IMG/VR virus record: IMGVR_UViG_3300009636_000009
Coordinates: 1 to 50,824 of that record
DNA: 50,824 nt
Source of the DNA: a virus
Reading direction: 5' to 3' (one strand)
Shown in pieces: positions 30,814 through 39,533 of the stretch. Within the stretch, counting starts at the first letter, position 1. Each line of letters starts with the position of its first letter. Position numbers and translations under genes: made by a program. The notes under the pieces were generated by a model. The model was not told where the DNA came from and did not search any database. It was given only the letters and a program-made list of their open reading frames with translations.

Positions 30814-33030
30814 TTATGGACTGGTTTCAATTATTTTAGTACTACCTGACCAATAAATTTTTCTCCCTGCTAATGAATCATATTCAGAAACCAATGACCT
30901 TTTTGTAGAAATGTGTAATGTATCCAGTCTATTAGATGAATTATCTAAAGTTAAATACAAATATGTATTATCATAAGTAATATCAACAATCGGGTCAAAA
31001 ACAATAGCACCATCAGCTCTAACCGATAACACTCTACTTTGGCTTATAGCAGAACCACCGGGTCTTGCTGGTAAGTTTGGTACAAACAAACTTCCTGTAA
31101 CAACTAAATTTTGATAACCCCCTCCCCCCGGTATATATGGTATCAATGTGCTACCTGATGGGTCAAAACTTTGCAATGTCTCCAAATCTGAATAAACTAA
31201 ACTATTATTGATATCAAATAGTTCAGCTTTAATATCAAAGCATTCATTAGCTACAGAAATAGGCCAAGGAATCTGTGTAACAAACACATCAGGTGAAAAT
31301 CCATCATCACCATAAACCCTAAATGAAATATTTTTAATATATGATTGGCAAAGTCTTGGTACAATCACCAATGTCCCAAATAAATCATTTTGAGGTGTAT
31401 AAAAAGCAATTACATTGTCAAAATTGACTTGTGAAGAAGTAATATTAGCCACTAAATTGGCAATATTGATACCAAAAGTATTATTATAAGTAGGTTCTTG
31501 TTGAGCTGTAGGAATTGAACTGGTAAAATAAAATGATAATCCAGCCGTTGTTTCTGATGGGTTTTTTATTACAACTGCAGAAACTTCTATAATATATTGA
31601 ACATTAGCTTTTAGAGCTATAAAATTTGAATCATAAGAAGACCCCGATTCCTCCAAAAACTGATTCATATCAAAGGGAACATAAATAGCATTTTTATCCG
31701 TTGTTACAGAATCACTTTTAACCATGAAATAATCGCTCCCTGACAAACTGGTATATGATGGAGAAGATATAAACATAGAATCAATAGCAAAACTTGGAGA
31801 ATGAATCAATGATATATTATTGGAACTCGTAAACCAATAACGAGCTATATGTTCATCATTATAAAATTTACCCAATAAATCATAAAACGCATTTTGAGTT
31901 ATATCATCTTCTAGTAATTCATTTGCAATAATAGGTTCATCTGCAACTATTGAAAAGTCCGCAGTAGATAATAAACTTTTTCTATACACTTTATGACGAG
32001 CCACATAACCTGAAAATGTCCTAATATTTCTATAAGTTATATCAGCATATGATTGCTGAACAATGTATGGAATTCCACCTATAATTGTTGTTTGATAACT
32101 GGATGTAGCATTATTATATGCTATAAATGGATATTGAATTGAAAAGTTTGCATTTACTATATTAGTTATCGTACTATTACCATATTGGTCACTATAATAA
32201 TAAGGTGTAGAAATTTGGATGGTGCTATTGTTTATAACACTGGTAATAGTGTAAGATGCTGTAGCAGAAACGGGAATATTAGTTTGAGATAACGGTGATT
32301 GTATAGTATTGATATTGAGATTGATGGTAGCACCCACCATTTGCGAATTAAAAGCATTCGGGTCAGGAGTAGTATCCGTAACAATAGGAGATAACAATGT
32401 CAATCTATAATCTATATTCGTATTGCGTTTATTAATTGTAGATAAATTAGTATCTTTTGGAGGACTTATTGCTAAACCCTGAACTGTTCCTGTAAACAGT
32501 TCATTACTCACCAACCCCGTAGATATACTAGAATTTAAAACAGGAACTTCAGCAGACGCAACTTCTAACACAGGTGTTCGATAAAATCTTACTCTTGAAA
32601 TATTTTTTAAAGTTTTATTGATGGTAATATTTTGTATCCATTTTACCGTTCTTCCATCAATTAATGTTCCATATAAAATTATTTTACCAACACCATCTGA
32701 TGTATCACCGAAAACATATATAGAAAAAATATAGGATGTTCCTTCCTTATAAGCATAAGTTATAGAAGAAACATTAGAAGATTGTGCCAATTCAATATGA
32801 AGGGCATTGCCTTGAGAATCCAAACATTCTATAAGAATTTGACTACCGGATTTAAGATAAGTAGATCCATTAAAAGAAAAAGAATTTTTACCAGCGGTAA
32901 ATTGTGGATTAAATTCAGAAATAACAAAAAACTGTGAAAGATATTGTGTATCAATCACATCTGCCTGCATTGTATATAGACCATAATCCGTTCCCCCAAC
33001 CCCAAAACTATTTAACAAATTTAATGCCAT
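30814..33030 (-). CDS. Large tail-associated structural protein
   Basis: About 738 residues, beta-rich, Ser/Thr/Asn-rich and low in charge, the composition of virion tail proteins. It has repeated Ig- or fibre-like strand patterns, a run of GGGG near 640 and a C-terminal segment with VLSVRADGAIVFDPIVDITYDNTYLYL that resembles a fibre tip or chaperone-like end. The ATG at 33030 (MALNLLNSFG) is preferred because TATTTATA lies three bases upstream. The ATG at 33048 (MSLFIG), overlapping the stop of the recombination gene as TAATG, is the alternative. It is separated from other tail genes by the replication genes. Exact role unknown. Confidence 0.75.
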   Translation of the reverse strand: MALNLLNSFGVGGTDYGLYTMQADVIDTQYLSQFFVISEFNPQFTAGKNSFSFNGSTYLKSGSQILIECLDSQGNALHIELAQSSNVSSITYAYKEGTSYIFSIYVFGDTSDGVGKIILYGTLIDGRTVKWIQNITINKTLKNISRVRFYRTPVLEVASAEVPVLNSSISTGLVSNELFTGTVQGLAISPPKDTNLSTINKRNTNIDYRLTLLSPIVTDTTPDPNAFNSQMVGATINLNINTIQSPLSQTNIPVSATASYTITSVINNSTIQISTPYYYSDQYGNSTITNIVNANFSIQYPFIAYNNATSSYQTTIIGGIPYIVQQSYADITYRNIRTFSGYVARHKVYRKSLLSTADFSIVADEPIIANELLEDDITQNAFYDLLGKFYNDEHIARYWFTSSNNISLIHSPSFAIDSMFISSPSYTSLSGSDYFMVKSDSVTTDKNAIYVPFDMNQFLEESGSSYDSNFIALKANVQYIIEVSAVVIKNPSETTAGLSFYFTSSIPTAQQEPTYNNTFGINIANLVANITSSQVNFDNVIAFYTPQNDLFGTLVIVPRLCQSYIKNISFRVYGDDGFSPDVFVTQIPWPISVANECFDIKAELFDINNSLVYSDLETLQSFDPSGSTLIPYIPGGGGYQNLVVTGSLFVPNLPARPGGSAISQSRVLSVRADGAIVFDPIVDITYDNTYLYLTLDNSSNRLDTLHISTKRSLVSEYDSLAGRKIYWSGSTKIIETSP

Positions 33031-33033
33031 GCC

Positions 33034-33041
33034 TATAAATA
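33034..33041 (-). promoter_or_regulatory. TATTTATA box three bases before the 33030 ATG
   Basis: Coding-strand CTATTTATAG, self-complementary at its edges, placed inside the first codons of the longer version of the gene; it favours the 33030 start if functional. Confidence 0.35.
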
Positions 33042-33047
33042 GGCTCA

Positions 33048-36000
33048 TTAAATGAAATTGACTTTAGAAAACCCCTTATCTTTAATTATTTCAATGTGTT
33101 TATCCACTATATCACGAAGAGATTCTAAATGCGAAACTATTATGATAAAATCAAAATTAGTCTTCAAATAAGAAAATAACGTTTGCATTGAGGCCAAATT
33201 CTCTGCATCCAATACCCCAAAACCTTCATCTATAATAAGAAAATTGGGTCTTGGTAAATTTGAAATATTTATCAAAGCTATGCGGATGGCTAAAGATAAA
33301 GCAAATTTTTCAAACCCACTAGTTAAACTCATCAACCATTTTTTGTCATTATAAACAATATAGGGAACTACATTTTTGCCATCAGTTTCAAATATCGATG
33401 TAAAATCAGTAACTTGACTCAAAATATTATTAACTTCATTTTGAATTTCTGGAACGGTGGCTGTGATTACACCGAACGGAATTCCATCTCTACTGACAGC
33501 TTGACAATACACTTCATAAAGTTTATATTTTTGTTCTACAATTTTAATTTGGTCAATTTTACGATTGATTTCTGAAATTTGATTCTTACATACAGAAATT
33601 TTACTATTGATATCCATGACACTTTTATTTTTTTCTTTGTAAGAATATTCTGTTTCTTCTAAAACTCGTTTGTAATCATTGATTTGTTTGTTAATTTTTT
33701 CATTAATCAATATTGATTCACTACTTTTATTGTATAATTCTATATTTTTTTCATGAAGCTTAACTTCTTCTTCAATTTTTGCCAAAGATTGATGTAATAA
33801 ATTAAGTTGATTAGTAAATTGTAACTTTGTATCTTTTAAGTCATTTCGTTTTTTGAGAAGGCCCATATGTTTTAGATTAGCTCCATGAGCCCATGAAGAT
33901 TCACCAATTTGTACATCAATAAGTTCATTTTCCTTTTTTAAATTGGTTGCATCTTCTTTAAGTTTAACAATTCGTTTTTTAGCTTCTTCAGCTTCGGTTG
34001 CTACTTTACCTGCATTTTTAACACAGTATGAGCAAGCAGAGTCATATTCAAGCATTTCAGCATTTTTACAAATTTGAATGTCATGTTCATAATTCAATTT
34101 TATTCTTGCTCGTGCGTTCTCAACGTCTTGTCTTCTAGCTACAAGTTTTTGATAAGTTACATACACGATATCTATCTTTTTTAATTCCAATATCTTTATT
34201 TCATTTTCAACTGTTATCAGTTGTCCCGACAACTTTTCCACTTTCTTTTCAACACCGACAATGTCCGATTTTTTAATGGTTATATTCAATTTAGCTTTAT
34301 CCAAATGGGACTGACTTGCTGACAAAAGAGGTATTTCATAATCAATTTTAATCAATTTTCGGGTTTCGTCTAAAATATTCTGTTGAATTCTTTCCTTAAT
34401 CTTTCCAAGTTCAGCCAATACTTCAGTTTCATCATGATATAAACCTTCAGCCTGTCCAAGAAGATTGGTATAATTCACCAATTTTTGCGTATAATCATCA
34501 TTTCTATAGGCTTTGAGAGTTACAATTTGTTCTTTTAGCTTTTGATTAGCTTCTGTGTAAAGTCTATCAAATATTGTTAATCCCATAAACTGAGCAAACA
34601 AATCTTTGCGGTCTGTATCACCCATATCAATAATGGAAGCATTGTTTTTACCACTCTGAACACTCAAGGAAGTTAATACAAAATCATCATAAGACCCCAA
34701 ATATTCTCTAATAATTTCATTTGTATCTTTTCTTTGTTCACCATTCAAATCCACTTCTTGGCCATTTTTAATTTTCCAAAAACGAACATCAACTTTGACT
34801 TTATCTTTTTTATCAGTTTTACCTTCTCGTTTAATGAAGTATCTTTTACCGTCAATTTCAAATTCAAATTTACAATTAAAACTGGTTTTATGAACATTCA
34901 TTATGTTGGCTGCTTTAAATTCTCTTTCACATTTATCAAATAAACAAAATGTCATTGCAGAAAATATACTGGACTTTCCAGAAGTATTTGCTGCAAATAA
35001 ACCTACAAGGTCCCTCATTTTTGTAAAATCAATAATATTCTTTTCACCGTAAGAAAACATGTTTTCCCATTCAAATTTGATTGGAATCCAACGAATATTT
35101 CTGGCAAAATCATCTTTCTTTACCAAATCATTCATTTCATCATTTATCTTGATGATTCCATCAATAAAGGATTGGTCGATAATTTTAAGTTTAGTTTTCA
35201 GAAATTCTTTTAGAAGGTCAACTTGATAGTTTTTATCGTTAATATTACCCAAAATCACATTGCCATTAGCTGTTGAAATCTTCGCTAAAGAAATTCCTGA
35301 ATCCAACTTTTGATAACATGATTCAACAACTTCCGTCAGTTGCCTAACGTGAGTCAGAGCTTCCTTGACTTCGGTAGGCATTGTATTTTTTAGCTGAAAA
35401 CGAACTCTAGCCTTCTTAGGAAGGTTATTCAAAGAGGTAGAAATGACGCCATTATTAAGAAGAACACTTAAAAACCCATAATCATTTGGAATGTCTGAAT
35501 GAATATAATCTCTTTGCCCTAAATTCCAAAACGAATAACCGTGGCCCTTTATGGGTTCATCGTGTTTTTGTTGAATAAGTGACCCCACATATCTTATAGC
35601 AGGTTTGGATTCTTCTTCGTCATATATTTGAAGAGTTTGTTCTTTGTGAATATCACCCAATAAAACGATATCATGACCATCAAATGTATGAGTAGTAATT
35701 AAAGGATTGGTTAGAGTGAACCCAAGGTCTGTTTTAGCTCCATCAACTTGTCCGTGATATGTAACAATGAAATATTCATATTGGTTTTTATAAATATCAG
35801 GTATATACCGTTTCTCCATGTATTTGTCAGGTGAATCGAATACACTATAGTTATTTATACAAATATTACCTAATCCATAAAGACCTGATTTCTTGAGATA
35901 GAAAAGAGATGGATGATTTAATGCATCCACAATAGGAGTTAAACTATCCATTCTATTGCGATTTGTCAGATTTGTATCATGATTACCTGCAACAAGAACA

Positions 36001-36257
36001 GTAGGTCGTAGTGAGGCCAACTCAAACAAAAAATCAGCAGCTAAATCCACACATTCAGGACTCAAATCAATTTTACTATTAACTACATCACCAATAACAA
36101 AGATTGCAGTTGTTAATGGCGTTTTTAATATTTTATCAAACAGTCTTGAAAATACTTCTTTATATTCTTCATGTCTTTTTGTGAGCCGAATATGAATGTC
36201 CGATAAATGAACTATATGGCTGAATTTTTTATTTGTTATTAAGTGCTTGATTGCCAT
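33048..36257 (-). CDS. Fused Mre11-Rad50 (T4 gp47-gp46) recombination nuclease
   Basis: One 1069-residue chain. Residues 1-400 are Mre11/SbcD/gp47-like: LSDIHI (Asp20, His22), GDVVN (56-60), GNHD (91-94), TYHGQ near 167 and GDIHKEQ near 197 supply the two-metal phosphodiesterase site. Residues about 400-1069 are Rad50/SbcC/gp46-like: ATPase loop FAANTSGKSS near 424 (Ala where the first Gly of the P-loop is usual), coiled coil, zinc-hook CSYC near 741, second coiled coil, signature LTSGFEKFALSLAIRIAL near 979 and Walker B FLIIDEGFGVLD near 1003. In T4 these are two genes; the complex resects DNA ends for recombination-dependent replication. It overlaps the metallopeptidase gene by 29 bp. Confidence 0.95.
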   Translation of the reverse strand: MAIKHLITNKKFSHIVHLSDIHIRLTKRHEEYKEVFSRLFDKILKTPLTTAIFVIGDVVNSKIDLSPECVDLAADFLFELASLRPTVLVAGNHDTNLTNRNRMDSLTPIVDALNHPSLFYLKKSGLYGLGNICINNYSVFDSPDKYMEKRYIPDIYKNQYEYFIVTYHGQVDGAKTDLGFTLTNPLITTHTFDGHDIVLLGDIHKEQTLQIYDEEESKPAIRYVGSLIQQKHDEPIKGHGYSFWNLGQRDYIHSDIPNDYGFLSVLLNNGVISTSLNNLPKKARVRFQLKNTMPTEVKEALTHVRQLTEVVESCYQKLDSGISLAKISTANGNVILGNINDKNYQVDLLKEFLKTKLKIIDQSFIDGIIKINDEMNDLVKKDDFARNIRWIPIKFEWENMFSYGEKNIIDFTKMRDLVGLFAANTSGKSSIFSAMTFCLFDKCEREFKAANIMNVHKTSFNCKFEFEIDGKRYFIKREGKTDKKDKVKVDVRFWKIKNGQEVDLNGEQRKDTNEIIREYLGSYDDFVLTSLSVQSGKNNASIIDMGDTDRKDLFAQFMGLTIFDRLYTEANQKLKEQIVTLKAYRNDDYTQKLVNYTNLLGQAEGLYHDETEVLAELGKIKERIQQNILDETRKLIKIDYEIPLLSASQSHLDKAKLNITIKKSDIVGVEKKVEKLSGQLITVENEIKILELKKIDIVYVTYQKLVARRQDVENARARIKLNYEHDIQICKNAEMLEYDSACSYCVKNAGKVATEAEEAKKRIVKLKEDATNLKKENELIDVQIGESSWAHGANLKHMGLLKKRNDLKDTKLQFTNQLNLLHQSLAKIEEEVKLHEKNIELYNKSSESILINEKINKQINDYKRVLEETEYSYKEKNKSVMDINSKISVCKNQISEINRKIDQIKIVEQKYKLYEVYCQAVSRDGIPFGVITATVPEIQNEVNNILSQVTDFTSIFETDGKNVVPYIVYNDKKWLMSLTSGFEKFALSLAIRIALINISNLPRPNFLIIDEGFGVLDAENLASMQTLFSYLKTNFDFIIIVSHLESLRDIVDKHIEIIKDKGFSKVNFI

Positions 36258-36732
36258 AAGTTATAATAGGTTTTACTCTTAAATCCTTTATTAAATCGTA
36301 AAATAATTCTTCCCAAGGTTCATAGTTGCTAAGAAACCCTGCATGAATATATGAGAATCGAAGAGCATCTAATTCAGTTTTTGATGTGGTAAAATACAAT
36401 CTTGCTATATCATTATAATTTTCTTTTGTTATTTGGGTAGCTTTACATTTTGGCGTTTCTTTTTCTATACCTTTGAAGTATTGCCAATGGTGACGCCATT
36501 CATGTGCAATAATATTTTTCTGTACTTTATTGTCATATTTACTGCTAACAACAATTGCACCATATTTTAGAGAATGGGGCTTTCCATCAATATCATATAT
36601 TTCATTCTTCGGGGATGGATTGTAATAACTACCAGCTCTACCACTAGTAAATGGAAAAAACAACACTTCTGGGAAAGGGATGGTTTTATCTACCTTTCTA
36701 CGAATCCAATTTAGTTCTAAACTTTTCATCAT
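36229..36732 (-). CDS. HEXXH zinc metallopeptidase-like protein
   Basis: A 167-residue protein with IIAHEWRHHWQ: His77-Glu78-x-x-His81 is the zincin motif, with downstream acidic residues (TELDALRF near 120) that could give a third ligand. There is no signal peptide, so it would act in the cell or in the virion. It overlaps the start of the Mre11-Rad50 gene by 29 bp, and its own start overlaps the stop of the small upstream ORF (AATGA), so the three are translationally linked. The substrate is unknown; processing of a phage or host protein is possible. A degenerate, non-catalytic zincin is also possible. Confidence 0.78.
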   Translation of the reverse strand: MMKSLELNWIRRKVDKTIPFPEVLFFPFTSGRAGSYYNPSPKNEIYDIDGKPHSLKYGAIVVSSKYDNKVQKNIIAHEWRHHWQYFKGIEKETPKCKATQITKENYNDIARLYFTTSKTELDALRFSYIHAGFLSNYEPWEELFYDLIKDLRVKPIITYGNQALNNK

Positions 36733-36872
36733 TTCAATGATTTTATTGTAAGAAGAGCAATTCTAAGCATAAATAAAAGTTGTAATGTTTCTTGTTCTTT
36801 TACACTAAATTTATTCATAGCAGACATAATATATTCACTAAATTCTTTACACGATTTCCCATTCATTCTCAT
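36729..36872 (-). CDS. Small ORF, 47 aa, coupled to metallopeptidase
   Basis: From the ATG at 36872 to the TGA at 36729, whose bases overlap the next ATG. The product is MRMNGKSCKEFSEYIMSAMNK followed by a hydrophobic helix (LQLLFMLRIALL). The frame is open upstream to about 36934 (NVIKFIDNNLVKPYIEM) without a standard start except TTG, so the real gene may be up to about 20 residues longer. It fills the 200-bp gap between primase and peptidase. Function unknown. Confidence 0.5.
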   Translation of the reverse strand: MRMNGKSCKEFSEYIMSAMNKFSVKEQETLQLLFMLRIALLTIKSLK

Positions 36873-36931
36873 TTCAATATACGGTTTAACCAAATTGTTA
36901 TCAATAAATTTTATAACATTTTCTATAATCT

Positions 36932-37864
36932 TTATCTATCAAGTCTTGCTTTAATTATGTCCGAAAAATCAAAAGCTTTTGACTTCTCAATCAATTCATT
37001 TACTGCTTCAAATCCAAGAATAGATGGGTCTTTTTCTCCCAATCTGATTAAATGAATATCAATTTGATTAACTTGTAAATCCTCAATTCTGTCAAAAATA
37101 TCCACTGCTTGTTTTAATGCATCATTATCCAAAACAATATTAACCCTCTTAACTTTATTAGATACAACTGCCAGTTTTAAGGAAAATGGTAATGTAGTTC
37201 CGAACAGAGGTATTGCATTATTTCTAACTGACATTGCATCAAACGTGCCTTCCACTAATGTTATGGGTTCATGCCAATTCACAAATAACTCAAATCCAAT
37301 AATATCTTTGGACCAAGGTGGTAACATATATTTATACCAATTTCCTTCATGGTAAGCTCTAGCTGCAAAAAAGTTTACATTACCATCTTTATCATAGGAT
37401 GGAACTAGAATTCTTTGTTTATAGATACCCTCTTCACAATAACCAATATTATAACGAAGAATATCATCCATTGTAACTCTTCTATCTCCAAGATATTCTA
37501 TAGCATGTCCATAATCAAACGATTTTGATGGTTTCCAAAGAGGTATAAATTCGTTTGGTAAAGATAAATTTTTTGGTCGCTCTACTTCTGTTATAATTCG
37601 CTTCCACGATTTCCCTACAATTTTATACAATTCATCAAAATAAGCTTCTTTGACTTTAAGTTTATAAAAAAGCGAACTAATGGACCTGCCACAAGAGTTA
37701 CAAACCCAACAATGCCATTCTTGAGTTCTAACATTGACTTCCAATTTTCTTTTATAGTGTGAACAAAATGGACAGAAATAAACTGCTTCTTCACCCTTCC
37801 GGATATAAGAAATTTGGTTCAATACCTTATCAAGAAGAGAAAATAATTGTGATTCCTTTAGCAT
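36932..37864 (-). CDS. DnaG-type primase, T4 gp61-like
   Basis: A 310-residue primase (T4 gp61 has 342). The zinc-binding domain has CPFC (31-34) and CWVC (52-55) with a further Cys58. The TOPRIM core shows ITLVEGTFDAMSV near 203 (catalytic Glu) and VNIVLDNDAL near 240 (Asp-x-Asp). A central FFAARAYHEGNWYKYMLPPW block is typical of the RNA-polymerase domain. No helicase domain is fused, so it should partner a separate gp41-like helicase outside the window. It makes RNA primers for lagging-strand synthesis. It is encoded directly after a fibre gene rather than in a replication cluster. Confidence 0.9.
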   Translation of the reverse strand: MLKESQLFSLLDKVLNQISYIRKGEEAVYFCPFCSHYKRKLEVNVRTQEWHCWVCNSCGRSISSLFYKLKVKEAYFDELYKIVGKSWKRIITEVERPKNLSLPNEFIPLWKPSKSFDYGHAIEYLGDRRVTMDDILRYNIGYCEEGIYKQRILVPSYDKDGNVNFFAARAYHEGNWYKYMLPPWSKDIIGFELFVNWHEPITLVEGTFDAMSVRNNAIPLFGTTLPFSLKLAVVSNKVKRVNIVLDNDALKQAVDIFDRIEDLQVNQIDIHLIRLGEKDPSILGFEAVNELIEKSKAFDFSDIIKARLDR

Positions 37865-37906
37865 CTAAGAAATGCTAAATTATAAAAAGTTGAGAGTCAA
37901 ATATTT

Positions 37907-38653
37907 TTAATAACTAAACACTACTAAACTTCCAGAAACAAAATCAGCTATAGCATTTGAAGCGGTAAGTAAAACTGTTGACATTGTAAATCCTTCCGGA
38001 TTCATATTAAAAGGAACTCCAAACGAAGCAGTTACAGATGAAGAACTACTACCACTCCATCCATTAAAGATTGCTGCATAATAAATACTTGCTGCTGGAT
38101 TGTTAAAACCAATACAATACATTCCAGTACTTGAACGAGAAAGATAGCAATTATATGATTTGCTTATCGCAGATGAAGTTAAAGAAGTTACCATACTTGC
38201 CCAAGCAAAAGCACCTTGAGATGCTGTGATTGCATTATTTGCCCAACTAGAAGTCCCAACGCATGAACCTGTAAATGACCCCATAAATGAGCCTGTTGAT
38301 GAACCACTCAAATAACTTGAAGAAATAGCATTAATTACCCACGAAGCAGTTCCATAAAATGAACCAGTATATGACCCTGTAAATGAACCAGTAGCAGAAC
38401 CACTTAAATAACTTGCGCTAATAGACTGAGTAGCAAATGAAGAAGTAATTGACATTACTGATATAAAATCAAATGAAGAAGTAATGGTATAACTAGAACT
38501 AATTGCATTACTTGCAGTTAAATTTATACTTTGAGTCAATACATTTCCCGAACCATCCGTAAAAGACGAAGATTCTGTAACATACTCAACGAGTTGGGTC
38601 CATGTTTGCCAAGGTTGTTTGCCTGCTAAAGTGTATTTGTCGTAATTTGGCAT
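37907..38653 (-). CDS. Fibre-like protein with tandem GSFTGS / SSSYLSGS repeats
   Basis: A 248-residue structural protein. After a short head (MPNYDKYTLAGKQPWQTWTQ) come Ser/Ala/Tyr linkers and two copies of a repeat with ISSSYLSGS, TGSFTGS and GTASW elements (about 75-145), then a beta domain with YNCYLSRSSTGMYCIG and a hydrophobic C-terminus. The linkers match those of the giant fibre and the 7346-7900 gene. The ATG at 38653 is preferred; the upstream in-frame start at 38692 overlaps the resolvase gene and adds hydrophobic residues. TATTTATA precedes the ATG by six bases. Likely an accessory fibre or spike; role inferred. Confidence 0.78.
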   Translation of the reverse strand: MPNYDKYTLAGKQPWQTWTQLVEYVTESSSFTDGSGNVLTQSINLTASNAISSSYTITSSFDFISVMSITSSFATQSISASYLSGSATGSFTGSYTGSFYGTASWVINAISSSYLSGSSTGSFMGSFTGSCVGTSSWANNAITASQGAFAWASMVTSLTSSAISKSYNCYLSRSSTGMYCIGFNNPAASIYYAAIFNGWSGSSSSSVTASFGVPFNMNPEGFTMSTVLLTASNAIADFVSGSLVVFSY

Positions 38654-38659
38654 ATAGTT

Positions 38660-38667
38660 TATAAATA
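38660..38667 (-). promoter_or_regulatory. TATTTATA box before the 38653 start
   Basis: Coding-strand TATTTATA ending six bases before the ATG at 38653, between the resolvase and the fibre-like gene. A late promoter here would switch from the replication gene to a structural gene. Confidence 0.45.
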
Positions 38668-38673
38668 TATTGA

Positions 38674-39186
38674 TTAGCCAAATAAAGCACAAACTATAGC
38701 ATCATACATATCACTATTATGCGCATCCCACTTACCCCGTTTATTTAATTTCTCAAACTTGGATATATTAGGTACTATCAAAGGGATTTGTTGTTTAACA
38801 TAATCTTTGGGTTTGATTCCTTTTATCCTTGCTTTACCAAATACTTTTTTTCTCATAGTATTAACATTACAAAGAGCAATTGGAAATTTGAAATATTCAG
38901 ACAACATATATTCAAACACAGAATTCCATCTTGAAAGAGTAATAATAGTTTGTTGAGAAGTAAGGCCACCACCAAATCCTGACAATGCAGCTTCGAGATT
39001 AATATGGTCAACTGAAGTGATTAAAGAATGTTTTAACAAAAAATCTATAACAAATTTTCCTTTTTCCTTGTTAGTTTCAAATTTTGAAACATTAAGGAAA
39101 CCAGCATCCATTACTGAACCACTTTGTGCAAATCCCCACCCAACTATGGATGTTGATGCATCAAGACCTAAAACAATATTGGACAT
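38674..39186 (-). CDS. RuvC-like Holliday-junction resolvase
   Basis: A 170-residue protein of the RNase H-like RuvC superfamily. It has the four acidic positions: Asp9 in LGLDASTSIVGWG, Glu65 in INLEAAL, and the C-terminal pair in KWDAHNSDMYDAIVCAL (about 154-163). FGKARIKGIKPKDYVKQQI resembles the DNA-binding helix of the family. It should cut branched DNA during recombination and before packaging, the job done in T4 by the unrelated endonuclease VII (gp49). Its start codon lies two bases after a strong hairpin, see 39189-39223. Confidence 0.9.
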   Translation of the reverse strand: MSNIVLGLDASTSIVGWGFAQSGSVMDAGFLNVSKFETNKEKGKFVIDFLLKHSLITSVDHINLEAALSGFGGGLTSQQTIITLSRWNSVFEYMLSEYFKFPIALCNVNTMRKKVFGKARIKGIKPKDYVKQQIPLIVPNISKFEKLNKRGKWDAHNSDMYDAIVCALFG

Positions 39187-39188
39187 AA

Positions 39189-39223
39189 TAAAATCCTATA
39201 TAACAATAATATATAGGATTTTA
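39189..39223 (-). terminator. 14-bp perfect hairpin: terminator-like and covering the resolvase ribosome-binding site
   Basis: Arms 39189-39202 and 39210-39223 are perfectly complementary with a 7-base loop. On the minus strand the stem ends in GGATTTTA followed by TT, and the resolvase ATG comes two bases later. AGGA, the only Shine-Dalgarno candidate, lies within the stem. The hairpin lies 19 bp beyond the stop of the upstream gene (39242), so it can act as an attenuator or as a translational lock on the resolvase. Confidence 0.7.
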
Positions 39224-39241
39224 TAAAACTTTTAATTAAAT

Positions 39242-39514
39242 TTAACCAATAGCTGAATCGTATTTTTTAGTATCCAATCCCTGAACATATATGGATAATC
39301 CATTTCCATCATTTATAAAATCAGAAACTTCCAATTGTTCTTTGGTTAAAAATCCATTTTTTACTTGAAATTCTGCACCCTGCATACTTGCAAATAATGC
39401 ATCTACTCCGCTTTCAATAATATCTCTAGCATCAAATGCTCCACCAACAGGTTGAGTTTCATATCTCTCTGCTAGGGTTGTTGTTAATGATGGTCTTGTA
39501 ATTGGTGTTGGCAT
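39242..39514 (-). CDS. Small structural-type hypothetical protein, 90 aa
   Basis: Begins MPTPITRPSLTTTLAERYETQ and has a short helical middle (AFDARDIIESGVDALFASMQGAEFQV) and a polar end. Composition and its place among tail genes suggest a minor virion protein. A CGGAG Shine-Dalgarno and a TATTTATA box precede it. The hairpin described at 39189 follows the stop. No family is recognised. Confidence 0.72.
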   Translation of the reverse strand: MPTPITRPSLTTTLAERYETQPVGGAFDARDIIESGVDALFASMQGAEFQVKNGFLTKEQLEVSDFINDGNGLSIYVQGLDTKKYDSAIG

Positions 39515-39533
39515 ATAATATGTCTCCGTTGTT

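Noticed and set aside
36792-37055. Plus-strand ORF of 87 codons opposite the primase end
   Set aside because: Antisense to the primase C-terminus and to the small minus-strand ORF; no ribosome-binding site or motif.
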